From Podila epigama (Eukaryota; Mortierellomycota; Mortierellomycetes; Mortierellales; Mortierellaceae), in the NCBI GenBank assembly GCA_015679605.1, contig JAAAVE010000042.1:1-11832 (forward strand): a stretch of DNA of 11,832 bases, written 5' to 3'. This document shows, in pieces, positions 1-7,031 of this stretch. Made by a program: the position numbers and the translations under genes. Under the pieces are notes generated by a model. It was not told the DNA's origin. It saw nothing but the letters and a program-made list of their open reading frames with translations, and did no database searches. Position 1 is the stretch's first letter. Each line of letters opens with the position of its first letter.

Positions 1-262
1 AAAAGGTACGTTTGAATCGGTACATGCTCTAAAATGTGCCATGCATGCATGTGTGCATGTGTACAGATGGCATTGCATGGCATGGTCCACAAGACGCGAC
101 AACCTTTGTGGATCAGAATGGCGGTAGCGGCAAAAAGGCAGAAAAAAGGAAAAGGGCGATGTGTGGAATAGTGAGCAAGTTAGTAGAAGAACTTGAGGTG
201 GAGGTCTTGAATGCCGTCAGCAATCAGGTCCAGCGCGCCAGAGGGGGGACGCCTTTGTACTA

Positions 263-289
263 CGTACTAATCGTACGAATCGTACTAAG
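263..289. repeat. Three tandem 9-bp units
   Basis: Three consecutive 9-mers read CGTACTAAT, CGTACGAAT and CGTACTAAG. The middle unit with its flanks contains the palindrome TTCGTACGAA on the complementary strand. It could be a small tandem duplication or clustered protein-binding sites; nothing here decides between them. Confidence 0.6.
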
Positions 290-835
290 TGCTACTGTAT
301 CTCACATGATGGATGAGCCAACAAGGCCTTCCAGCTGCGGTATGTCTGGTCGGTAGGTAGGATGTCTGCGTCCAGTGCAATGTGATTTGTGTCCTCGATG
401 CAGACAAGGCTTGTCATTTCTTCATTTCTTTATATCTTGTTTGGCATCCTTTTTTCTTGCTAATGTGAATTTATTTGTGCATGTTGAGGGAATGGAGCGG
501 AATGCTTTCTAGACCATCTTAGCCACACACGCCTTGTCTTCAAATAGAAGACATGAGATTCAATTGAAAAATGCAATGTTTGATGATGACAGCTTTCGTC
601 AAATAGTCATGGCACTCGTGAGCAAGTTTCTTTCTTTCTCTTTATCTTTGATTTGCATCGGCTGACCTTTCTTCTTGCTAACTTGTTTTGCTTCGACATA
701 AAAGAGCAAGAACGGAAAAAGGGGAGAGAGAAAAGGGGGGGAAAGAGAATGGACGGATGCATCTTGACATTGATGGGAAACAGCCCTAGAAAGCCTAGCA
801 AGAAAGGACAAACCAGTGACAATTTGTCAAGTGTG

Positions 836-910
836 TTTTATGTGTTGCGTGTGAATGAGGTGTGTGTGTTATGTGTGTGCATAATAACATGTCTACGTGT
901 GTGAATATGT
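836..910. repeat. TG-rich imperfect microsatellite
   Basis: The stretch is dominated by GTGTGT runs broken by single substitutions. Its alternating purine-pyrimidine character makes it a potential Z-DNA former. No coding content is supported. Confidence 0.55.
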
Positions 911-1500
911 GTATAACAGCAAATGCAACATACCAATGCAAGAGCAAAAAAGTAACATTATTGTCGTGTCAATACATGGTTCAGCACTTGATGTTCCCTA
1001 TCTGGTGGGATGGGCTGTAGCTTTTCTCTGTCGGAAGGGTATGCCGAAGACCATGGATGTGCGCATGCACACAAAGATGTGTGTACATGTACAGTATGTA
1101 GGCTGACGTGGTATGAAGTTGAATGTCGAAATATGTCGATGGGGGAAATGCGGCGGTCGACTTTCTTTCTTTGATGTGGCACAGAGGGATGGTTTGGACC
1201 CATCATTGTTTTGTTTGTGGCATTATTCTTTGTTGTATTTCTGCATCCATACCATCCATCCATGCCATCTATGCCATCCTATCCTTGTCCCATCCTATCA
1301 TACATCTTGTGTACACCAAAAATGTCGACTAAAGTGCTGTAGTCAAAAAACAGCCTTCGAAAAAAGAAAAAAAAAGTGGGTCGACCATGGCGTCTGTGTC
1401 CACGTATCTGTCTACCAGTCATCCAGTCTACCTGCTCCATACATACATCTACCCAAATCCCCGGTGCCTCAATGGCATCCTGGCGCCATCACGTTCATCC

Positions 1501-1581
1501 ATACACACACACATGTACATACACACTCACACACACACACACACATTCACATACACATACACGTACACACATTCACACACA
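1501..1581. repeat. CA/CATA-rich microsatellite
   Basis: The tract is made of CA dinucleotides interrupted by CATACA, CATTCA and CGTACA variants. All three + strand frames stay open across it, giving spurious Thr-His-rich ORFs, which are not genes. A related CA-rich stretch recurs at about 2350-2412 just before the downstream start codon. Confidence 0.75.
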
Positions 1582-1801
1582 GCCTCCAACTCCCTCTCGC
1601 AACATGTCATGTACTCCATCCATCTCACATCACATCACATCGCATCCACCCCTGAAATGATTCTTTCCCAGGAAGCAGAAGCAGAAGAAACCGACAATGC
1701 CGAACCAAAAATGATAATTTCTTTTTTCGATTGCTATCGATTTACTTCTTTTTCTTTCTTCTTTACTTTTTTCTTCTTCTTCTTCATTCCCCGACCAGTC
1801 A

Positions 1802-1836
1802 ATCCCATCCCATCCCATCCTATCCCATCCCATCCA
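1802..1836. repeat. (CATCC)n pentanucleotide repeat
   Basis: About seven nearly perfect CATCC units, one with a C-to-T change. It is a simple sequence repeat in presumed promoter DNA. Confidence 0.7.
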
Positions 1837-1891
1837 TCTCACATATTCATCCTTTTCTCGGTTATACTCAAAGGTCCTCGTAGGTAGGTTT

Positions 1892-1940
1892 GTCAGTCAG
1901 CTCAGCTCAGTTCAGCTCAGCTCAGCTCAGTCAGTCAGTC
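1892..1940. repeat. CAGCT/CAGT tandem array
   Basis: A run of TCAGC-type pentamers flanked on both sides by tetrameric CAGT units. The AGCT core is self-complementary, so each unit carries a tiny palindrome. It lies about 480-530 bp upstream of the start codon at 2421. Confidence 0.7.
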
Positions 1941-1970
1941 CGCTCATCTATTCATCACACCCATTCATCA

Positions 1971-1994
1971 CATTCATTCATTCATTCATTCATC
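1971..1994. repeat. (CATT)n tetranucleotide repeat
   Basis: About six CATT units in a row, ending in CATCC. It belongs to the same string of simple repeats upstream of the + strand gene. Confidence 0.7.
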
Positions 1995-2268
1995 CAACAC
2001 TCACTCACATCTCACTTCACATCCACCGACCCCCCCTTGTTCGTTCCATCTTTTTTTGAGTGTCCTCGTGCACAACATAAACTTTGCCCTTCCGCCCTTT
2101 TTTTCTCCCCTCCCTTTCCCTCACCTCACTCCATTACCCTGCAGCCGTTTCTTTTTGCTACATTGACGAAAACAAGCAATCCGAATGAAATTGATGACGT
2201 CTTGACCCCATTGTCTCTCCCTTTGTTAAGCCCTTGTTTTTTTTCCCTCCTGCTCTAGCTATCCTTCT

Positions 2269-2274
2269 TATAAG
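2269..2274 (+). promoter_or_regulatory. Candidate TATA element (TATAAG)
   Basis: TATAAG follows a CT-rich tract (about 2215-2250) and lies about 147 bp upstream of the ATG at 2421. A CT tract followed by a TATA-like site is a common fungal core-promoter arrangement. Between this site and the ATG there is no other ATG, which fits a clean leader. The transcription start is not visible in the sequence, so this is an inference. Confidence 0.35.
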
Positions 2275-2278
2275 TAAC

Positions 2279-2420
2279 AGCTACAGTGACAGCGACACAG
2301 CAACTGCAACAGTAACAACCAAAGCAACATCTCTCAATTAGTCATCGCTTGCACATACACACATTCACATCCACATACACATACACATACACAAGAACAC
2401 ACACACACACGCAAATTTTG
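2279..2420 (+). other. ATG-free CAA/CA-rich leader (probable 5' UTR)
   Basis: The segment is made of CAACA-like and CACATA-like sequence, with very little G in its second half, so it should be weakly structured as RNA. It contains no ATG. An open frame in phase with the gene extends upstream of ATG 2421 and reads as a Thr/His/Tyr repeat with a near-cognate TTG at 2349. I take it as untranslated leader because the only AUG is at 2421 and the upstream peptide is just the CA repeat in translation. Confidence 0.5.
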
Positions 2421-4862
2421 ATGCCGTCAAGAGTATCTGTCGAATTATCTCATAGCTCCACAACGGATTCTATACCCGCTGTGGCCTCCACAGGCTCCTT
2501 TGCTCCATTGTCGTCGGAAAAACTAAAAGCTTCGCAAAAGGGCAAGGCCAAGGATCTTTTGAACACCAGTGGAACGACTGAACAGGTCTCCGCCATGGGA
2601 ATGGGTCGACCTCAGTCATCCGAGGCAAGGAGCTCCTCATCTGCATCCTTCTCTTCATCTTCCTCACCATCCGTATCATGCGAATCCTCGCCATCGTCCT
2701 CAGTCATCTCTCTGCCCTCTGCTTCACCTTTGACTGTGTCTGGCCAAAGCAAGGGCAAAGCCAAGTCCAGCAGTGACAAAGACGCCCACTCCAGTCATGA
2801 CAACAACAGCAGTAACAGTAGTAACAGCAGCAACAACAACAACAATAAAAACATTAAAAACAACAACGCCAACACAAACAACACAAACAACGCCATCAAC
2901 ACTATCAACATTATCAACACAAACAATGCCATCGCATCGCCTTCTTCCCCCTTTTGCACTCTCCCCGAGACAACCAATCGGCAGCAATCCGACAATCCTT
3001 GTACGACGATGGGCTTGTTGTCATCAGACCACCTTCTTCCCACGGAACATCATCATTCCCAAGAACCACATCTTTATCATCCCATCTCCAAACCACCATC
3101 CCCCACAGACACCATCGCTTCATCTCCTTCTCCTTCTTCTCCTTCTCTTCCACATTCCACAGCCCATAGTGATGATGATGATGATAGTGACAATGACAAT
3201 GACAAAGGCAAAGGCAAAGGCAAAGGACCAGGACCAGGACCAGTCGACCGCCCTACCTTAACCGACCTTGGTCGGTCTGCAACCGATGGTGGCATCATGA
3301 TGACCACATCTAAACCCAAAGCTGTACCAGGATCTTCTGCCTCTAGCTCACCTTCTCGGTCCGATCTCTATGCCTCAACTTACTCCCGTTCTTCAAACGC
3401 TTCCTCAGCTACCTCCTTGTCATCTATCGATGAAGACAAAGAATCGCCCTCCAAAGTGCGTGCATCGACACACCAAGGCAGCAGCAGCAGCTCAAGCACA
3501 ATGAACACGCGGACTCATTCGACAGTGGCCCAATATCTTTACCCTGGAAGTTTCAATGGTGGTTCAGGTTCTGGCTCAGGCTCCGGCTCCGGCTCCGGCT
3601 CAGGATCTGGCTCCATTGCAAAGCCTGGCTTGCAACGCGCAGCCACTACACCAGCACCACCTTCTTCCTCCTCCTCGTCAGTTCCGCCTGTGCCCACAGT
3701 GCCCGCTGCACCAGCCAACCAACCTCTCACCGAGCTCGACTTGAAAATGTACAGCTACGATGCCATCCCTGATGACTTTGACTTTGGAGACCTCCCCTTC
3801 TACGATACTGACCCAAGGACTGGCACCATCTATGGCGACCCTCATGCCATCACCCGTCCTTATCTCGCCCCTGAGACCTACTTTGACCTTTATCGTATCG
3901 TGCACGACGATGAAGATAAACGTCGGTGCAACGTCTATAACAAGCATGGCGCGATCATCTACTACCACCCAGGCCGCCACATTGGCACCGATCAAGATTC
4001 GATCCGCTCCCCAATCAACAACAGCGCTATGAGCGGACGCAAGTCGACCTGGGGCATGTTTGTTGCCACCGAGACTGTCACAAAACGCCAAATCAAGATT
4101 GCCAAGGAAGACAACAAGAAAAAATCGGCCGCCAATCCAGCTGAACCCTTGGCACGGTTCGTGTTCCGGTGGAAAGAGGACGACTTTGTGTTTGAATACC
4201 GCAAGCACAAGGACCAGTACAGAGTTACATGCTATCAGATGTGTGGAGGTGAATCCAAGTGGATACCTGCTCAGGCGAGACCCATGCAGACAATGTTCCA
4301 TGGCATAGGCATGGAGCACCCAGGCAATGTCTACGGCGCATTTACGATTGGCGAACCTTCACCCTTTGACCCGACCCGATATCTGCAGCTTATATCCGAG
4401 TACCGACTCAACTCTGGCCCCGTGCAAAAGACGGGCGATTTCGAGCTGCACAATCCAGACACCTTCCCAGTCGAGTTCCGTTCGTTCTTGATCCTCACGT
4501 CCCTAGTGATTTTGGACTCGATGCGGCCTGTGGATGATAAGACGTTTCTCAGGGAGTTCCCCGAGACGACTTATAAACTAAAGACCAAGACCTCCTCTTC
4601 TTCAGCCCCAGGTAGTAAGAAGTTGGTGGGTGCACAATCTAGAACCGGCGCTGAGTCGCCTTCAGGACTCTCGCAGTCATCTGGATCACAAACCCCACCA
4701 CTGTCGCCTGACAGCACAACAATCTCAAAATCTATGACTACAATGCCCACGCCAGCCCTAGAGTCCAAGCCAGCTCTGCCGAGACAGTCAACAGCGCCCG
4801 CAACAAGCAGTGCGCAAAAACCTGTCAAAAAGTCGCGTTGGGGTGGTCTCTTTAAAAAATGA
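2421..4862 (+). CDS. 813-residue protein of unknown function, possible Tubby C-terminal-like core
   Basis: I do not recognise a named gene. The start is the ATG at 2421; the frame is open further upstream, but only through CA-repeat leader. No intron is needed. Residues 1-435 are low complexity: Ser-rich blocks, an Asn-rich block (126-173), an Asp then Lys-Gly/Pro-Gly block (251-274) and nine Gly-Ser pairs (381-398). Residues about 440-722 look folded: many aromatics, alternating hydrophobic strands (for example FVFRW at 580-584 and VFEYR just after), and a hydrophobic segment at 686-698 followed by DSMRP. A run of beta strands ending in one hydrophobic helix is the layout of the Tubby C-terminal, LURP-one and scramblase fold group; this assignment is an inference. 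Residues 723-800 are Ser/Thr/Pro-rich. The chain ends in a basic-aromatic tail, KKSRWGGLFKK (803-813), that could bind membrane. No signal peptide or clear transmembrane helix is visible. Confidence 0.85.
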   Translation: MPSRVSVELSHSSTTDSIPAVASTGSFAPLSSEKLKASQKGKAKDLLNTSGTTEQVSAMGMGRPQSSEARSSSSASFSSSSSPSVSCESSPSSSVISLPSASPLTVSGQSKGKAKSSSDKDAHSSHDNNSSNSSNSSNNNNNKNIKNNNANTNNTNNAINTINIINTNNAIASPSSPFCTLPETTNRQQSDNPCTTMGLLSSDHLLPTEHHHSQEPHLYHPISKPPSPTDTIASSPSPSSPSLPHSTAHSDDDDDSDNDNDKGKGKGKGPGPGPVDRPTLTDLGRSATDGGIMMTTSKPKAVPGSSASSSPSRSDLYASTYSRSSNASSATSLSSIDEDKESPSKVRASTHQGSSSSSSTMNTRTHSTVAQYLYPGSFNGGSGSGSGSGSGSGSGSGSIAKPGLQRAATTPAPPSSSSSSVPPVPTVPAAPANQPLTELDLKMYSYDAIPDDFDFGDLPFYDTDPRTGTIYGDPHAITRPYLAPETYFDLYRIVHDDEDKRRCNVYNKHGAIIYYHPGRHIGTDQDSIRSPINNSAMSGRKSTWGMFVATETVTKRQIKIAKEDNKKKSAANPAEPLARFVFRWKEDDFVFEYRKHKDQYRVTCYQMCGGESKWIPAQARPMQTMFHGIGMEHPGNVYGAFTIGEPSPFDPTRYLQLISEYRLNSGPVQKTGDFELHNPDTFPVEFRSFLILTSLVILDSMRPVDDKTFLREFPETTYKLKTKTSSSSAPGSKKLVGAQSRTGAESPSGLSQSSGSQTPPLSPDSTTISKSMTTMPTPALESKPALPRQSTAPATSSAQKPVKKSRWGGLFKK
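2796..2932 (+). repeat. Asn-rich coding repeat
   Basis: AAC/AGC/AAT triplet-rich DNA encodes an Asn/Ser block at residues 126-173 of the 813-residue protein. All three frames stay open, which creates spurious Thr-rich and antisense Val/Leu-rich ORFs. Confidence 0.75.
3171..3243 (+). repeat. GAT triplet and GGCAAA/GGACCA hexamer repeats in coding DNA
   Basis: Five GAT codons lead into Asp-Asn pairs, then GGCAAA hexamers and then GGACCA hexamers. These encode acidic, Lys-Gly and Pro-Gly blocks (residues 251-274). The abrupt change from acidic to basic to neutral is confined to the disordered part of the protein. Confidence 0.7.
3561..3614 (+). repeat. Gly-Ser hexanucleotide repeat
   Basis: Nine consecutive Gly-Ser pairs (residues 381-398) are encoded by GGCTCC-like hexamers with synonymous variation. 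This is a flexible linker-like stretch about 45 residues before the folded core, and it is prone to length change by slippage. Confidence 0.8.
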
Positions 4863-5068
4863 GGCGAGATATCATAGACCACATAACAAAAGCAAGGGAA
4901 GGTTCCCATTCAGTACAATACAGAAATTAAAAAAAAAAAAAGATGATACCCCAAGTCTTTTGAAGTACGAGATGTTTGTTGCTATGTATTTTTTTGCAAT
5001 TTGCAAAGGCAGATTGAAGGAAGAACTCGTTATTTTTGCCATGGTATAAATATGCCTAGGTCTTTGTT

Positions 5069-5074
5069 TTTATT
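5069..5074 (-). terminator. Candidate polyadenylation signal AATAAA for the rhodanese gene
   Basis: TTTATT on the + strand reads AATAAA on the minus strand, about 97 nt beyond the rhodanese stop codon. It is the canonical hexamer at a plausible distance; the cleavage site itself cannot be seen. Confidence 0.45.
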
Positions 5075-5113
5075 GGTACAGGAGGTATTGCCCAGGACAT
5101 TGGAAAAGTGTTT

Positions 5114-5155
5114 TTTTCATTTTTCATTTTTCATTTTTCATTTTTCATTTTTCAT
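5114..5155. repeat. Six perfect tandem copies of TTTTCAT
   Basis: Six uninterrupted 7-bp units occupy this segment. On the minus strand they read ATGAAAA and begin about 16 nt after the rhodanese stop codon, so they should lie in its 3' UTR. An 8-bp direct repeat (TTGATACC on the minus strand) lies between the array and the coding end and overlaps the TGA. Confidence 0.85.
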
Positions 5156-5170
5156 TTTGGTATCAAGGTA

Positions 5171-5636
5171 TCAAGGAAAATCAGCTCTGACACCACCCTT
5201 GGCCTCATATTCGATCCAACTGCCTGGGTAATTACGGACGTGCGTGTAGCCAAGGCCACGGGTGAGTTGAAAGGCCAAGTTGGAGCGACGACCACTTCTG
5301 CAGTAAAAGACGACCTCATCCTGTTTGCCAAACTTTTTAAAGCCATATTTGGCCTCAAACGCCTCCTCCTCCAGTGTCAAAGCTTGCTCGAGGTCAGAGA
5401 GCGCAATGTGGTGCGCAGTTGGGATGATGCCCTTGACAACCTCGTTCAGATCGCGGACGTCAATGAGAGGTGGTTCGTTCTGTTTTTTGAGCGAGTTCAT
5501 AGAGAGATAAGATGGAGAGATAATTAGCATATTTGTTTGGGCTTCGGGTTTGGTTTGGTTTGGTTGAATGGGTCAAGTCAAATGCCTATCCTTTCTATTT
5601 CTTCATCCTCTTCATCCTCTTCCTCTTCTTCTTCTT

Positions 5637-5667
<31 letters not shown>

Positions 5668-5799
5668 TCCTCGTACCCTTGTTGTTGTGCGTTGAGCCAA
5701 TGTCTGAATCTCTTCGAAATCGAGGGCATCAGGTTTGTTGGGCGACACTTCCGACTGGAGTTGAGGGAGTGTTGCTTGAGCAGGAAGAACGTCAGCCAT
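5171..5799 (-). CDS. Single-domain rhodanese, thiosulfate sulfurtransferase-like; two exons 5799-5677 and 5479-5171
   Basis: The spliced product is 143 residues: exon 1 gives 41 and exon 2 gives 102 plus TGA. The ATG at 5799 has A at -3 and G at +4. Splicing GTACGA (donor at 5676) to CAG (acceptor at 5481-5480) is in phase. It joins an N-terminal segment with DFEEIQTLAQR to NEPPLIDVRD, restoring a complete rhodanese domain. Visible motifs are LIDVRD (46-51), GIIPTAHHIAL (58-68), the active-site loop CRSGRRS with catalytic Cys101, and a closing YPGSWIEY (125-132). Family knowledge: such small rhodaneses, like yeast Rdl1 and human TSTD1, take sulfane sulfur from thiosulfate onto the Cys and pass it to thiols such as glutathione. 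The basic residues in the loop fit thiosulfate binding. The N-terminus lacks the basic amphipathic character of a mitochondrial presequence, so a cytosolic location is the simpler guess. The gene is convergent with its left neighbour and divergent from the F-box gene. Confidence 0.85.
5480..5676 (-). other. Predicted 197-nt intron of the rhodanese gene
   Basis: The donor is GTACGA, the acceptor is CAG, and a branch-point-like GCTAATT lies near 5527, about 45 nt before the acceptor. Both junctions are phase 0. Retention would stop translation at a TAA four codons past exon 1. Most of the donor-proximal half is purine-rich (AAG and related triplets). Splicing is inferred from protein continuity; no transcript is available here. 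Confidence 0.75.
5625..5666. repeat. Fourteen perfect CTT/AAG triplets inside the rhodanese intron
   Basis: Exactly 14 uninterrupted CTT units on the + strand (AAG on the transcribed sense) start 10 nt inside the intron from the 5' splice site. Imperfect CTT/CCT/CATCCT units extend the tract leftward to about 5593. The + strand Leu- and Phe-rich ORFs across it are repeat artefacts. Confidence 0.9.
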
Positions 5800-5913
5800 T
5801 GTGTGTTGTTATTTATCTGTCGCGTTTACTGTAGAGTCGATATGAACGTGGGGAATGGGGTGAATGAAATGAGTGATATGAAGGGATAAGGGAGTGGAGG
5901 ATGGAGAAAGGAC

Positions 5914-5956
5914 AAGAAGTAGAAGAAGAAGAAGAAAAAGAAGAAAAAAAAAAGAA
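5914..5956 (-). promoter_or_regulatory. CT-rich tract upstream of the rhodanese gene
   Basis: On the minus strand this is a nearly pure pyrimidine run, 115-157 nt upstream of the rhodanese ATG. CT-rich blocks are frequent near fungal transcription start sites, so this is a plausible core-promoter element; function is inferred from position only. Confidence 0.35.
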
Positions 5957-6699
5957 TGCTGCATGCGTTACAATTTATGTTATTCGCGATCCCTTCCGAC
6001 CTTGATGACACTGACGGACTTGCCACAGCAAAACAAAAAAAGGACTAAAAAAGACAACTAATTGCGCCATATCTGTCATTCATTCTTAAAAATTATCATA
6101 ACATTTTATTGTTTTTTTATTTATGTTGTACGCTACGATATGCCTACCGTCCAAACAATGCTTCGTTTCTCGGTACTTTGTGTGGCCCAAAAGGAATGTT
6201 TTGATGATGTTGTTGTTGTCGTTGGTGTTTTTTCCTTTCTCTTTTCAAAAACAGGTTCGCTTAGGCTGAGCATAGGATGGTTTGGATACTGGGTCCCCCT
6301 CCCATTGGCACTACATGCACAGAATGTCGCAACAGAGACAAAGAGCAGACGACAAGGCATTTTGATTGTCGCACAGAACATCTCGTTCCCCTCCATCTTT
6401 GTGTTGTGTGCCTTGTTTGAAAACGTGTTTATCATATGAACAGTGATAATGTGCGTTGGGTGACTATGGTGCCATATGAAGTAGGGTTGCGCCCCTCCTT
6501 CCCTAAACATGACTGTGTATGTGTGTGTTTGTGTGGAGCCTGTAGCTTGACAGATGTCAGGTTCAGACGCGTCCTACCAACTTTGTAAACCCGGAAAAAA
6601 AAACCATGCATTTGATAGAAAGAGTGGATGGATGGTCACGCGTCATGCGTCCTTGCCAGTTTTTTTTTACGTTATTGCATCACCCTTTTTGTTTGACGC

Positions 6700-6784
6700 A
6701 GAAGGGAGAAAGGGAAACAGGGAACAAGGAACAGAGACACAGAACAGGAACAGGAGCAAAGGAACAGGAACAGGAACAGAAGAT
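6700..6784. repeat. GGAACA-type imperfect hexamer repeat
   Basis: A purine-rich stretch with repeated GGAACA and AGAACA units, perfect in places and interrupted elsewhere. It lies in the divergent spacer and codes for nothing recognisable. Confidence 0.65.
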
Positions 6785-7031
6785 AATTGTACGTGTCTAC
6801 TTTATGGCAGTTAAGGTTGGCCGTGGTTGGACTTGCTGATGATGTATTCTTGCGTCAATAGTTCATTATTGAAAACAAATGTGCCTTCATGTACAGTACA
6901 ATGCAACACCATTCGCATGGTCAAAGTCATGGGCATCCTAACGGCTTTTTTTTGTTTCCTTTGCTCTTCTTCTACAGCGCCAATTGGGCTAAAAACGCCC
7001 ATTCATTTCTTTTGGGCTGACGACAAAGGTC

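Larger units (their letters stand above)
1..2260. other. Repeat-rich spacer upstream of the 813-residue protein gene
   Basis: No convincing protein gene was found here. The open frames are short, rich in His, Thr, Ser and Cys from CA- and TG-type repeats, and lack recognisable domains. From left to right it holds a 9-bp triplicate near 263, TG-rich DNA near 836-910, CA-rich DNA at 1501-1581, and CATCC, CAGCT and CATT tandem tracts between 1800 and 1995. CT-rich DNA follows near 2090-2130 and 2215-2250. The last part, roughly 1800-2260, is probably promoter DNA of the downstream + strand gene. A weak minus-strand exon candidate at 417-292 is described under findings. Confidence 0.6.
4863..5170. 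other. Convergent intergenic spacer (3' ends of two genes)
   Basis: The 308-bp spacer sits between the stop codon of the + strand gene and that of the minus-strand rhodanese gene. It contains an A run near 4930, AT-rich DNA, a minus-strand AATAAA and a 7-bp tandem repeat. No coding sequence is supported. Both 3' UTRs must lie within or overlap this stretch. Confidence 0.7.

Noticed and set aside
36-356. 106-codon + strand ORF at the left edge
   Set aside because: No domain or promoter support and Cys/Met-rich repeat-like start; the complementary strand looks somewhat more protein-like.
1113-1887. Overlapping + strand ORFs of 94-180 codons
   Set aside because: They run through CA, CATCC and CTT repeats, so His/Thr/Ser-rich content and open frames in all phases are expected by composition.
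2195-2201. TGACGTC, a CRE/bZIP-like site upstream of the 813-residue protein gene
   Set aside because: Seven bases match by chance often in 2 kb, and no second copy or conservation can be shown from one sequence.
3678-4319. 213-codon minus-strand ORF opposite the folded core of the 813-residue protein
   Set aside because: It is antisense to a better supported coding frame, has no recognisable domain, and is what codon bias on the sense strand produces.
5114-5155. Regular short repeats considered as a CRISPR-like array
   Set aside because: The 7-bp units have no spacers and the genome is eukaryotic; it is a simple tandem repeat.
5533-5889. Phe- and Leu-rich + strand ORFs suggesting a small membrane protein
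   Set aside because: The hydrophobic run is only the CTT repeat read in two frames, antisense to the rhodanese intron and exon 1.
6062-6510. 125-codon ORFs on both strands in the divergent spacer
   Set aside because: They overlap each other, show no motifs and have no matching promoter or splice context.
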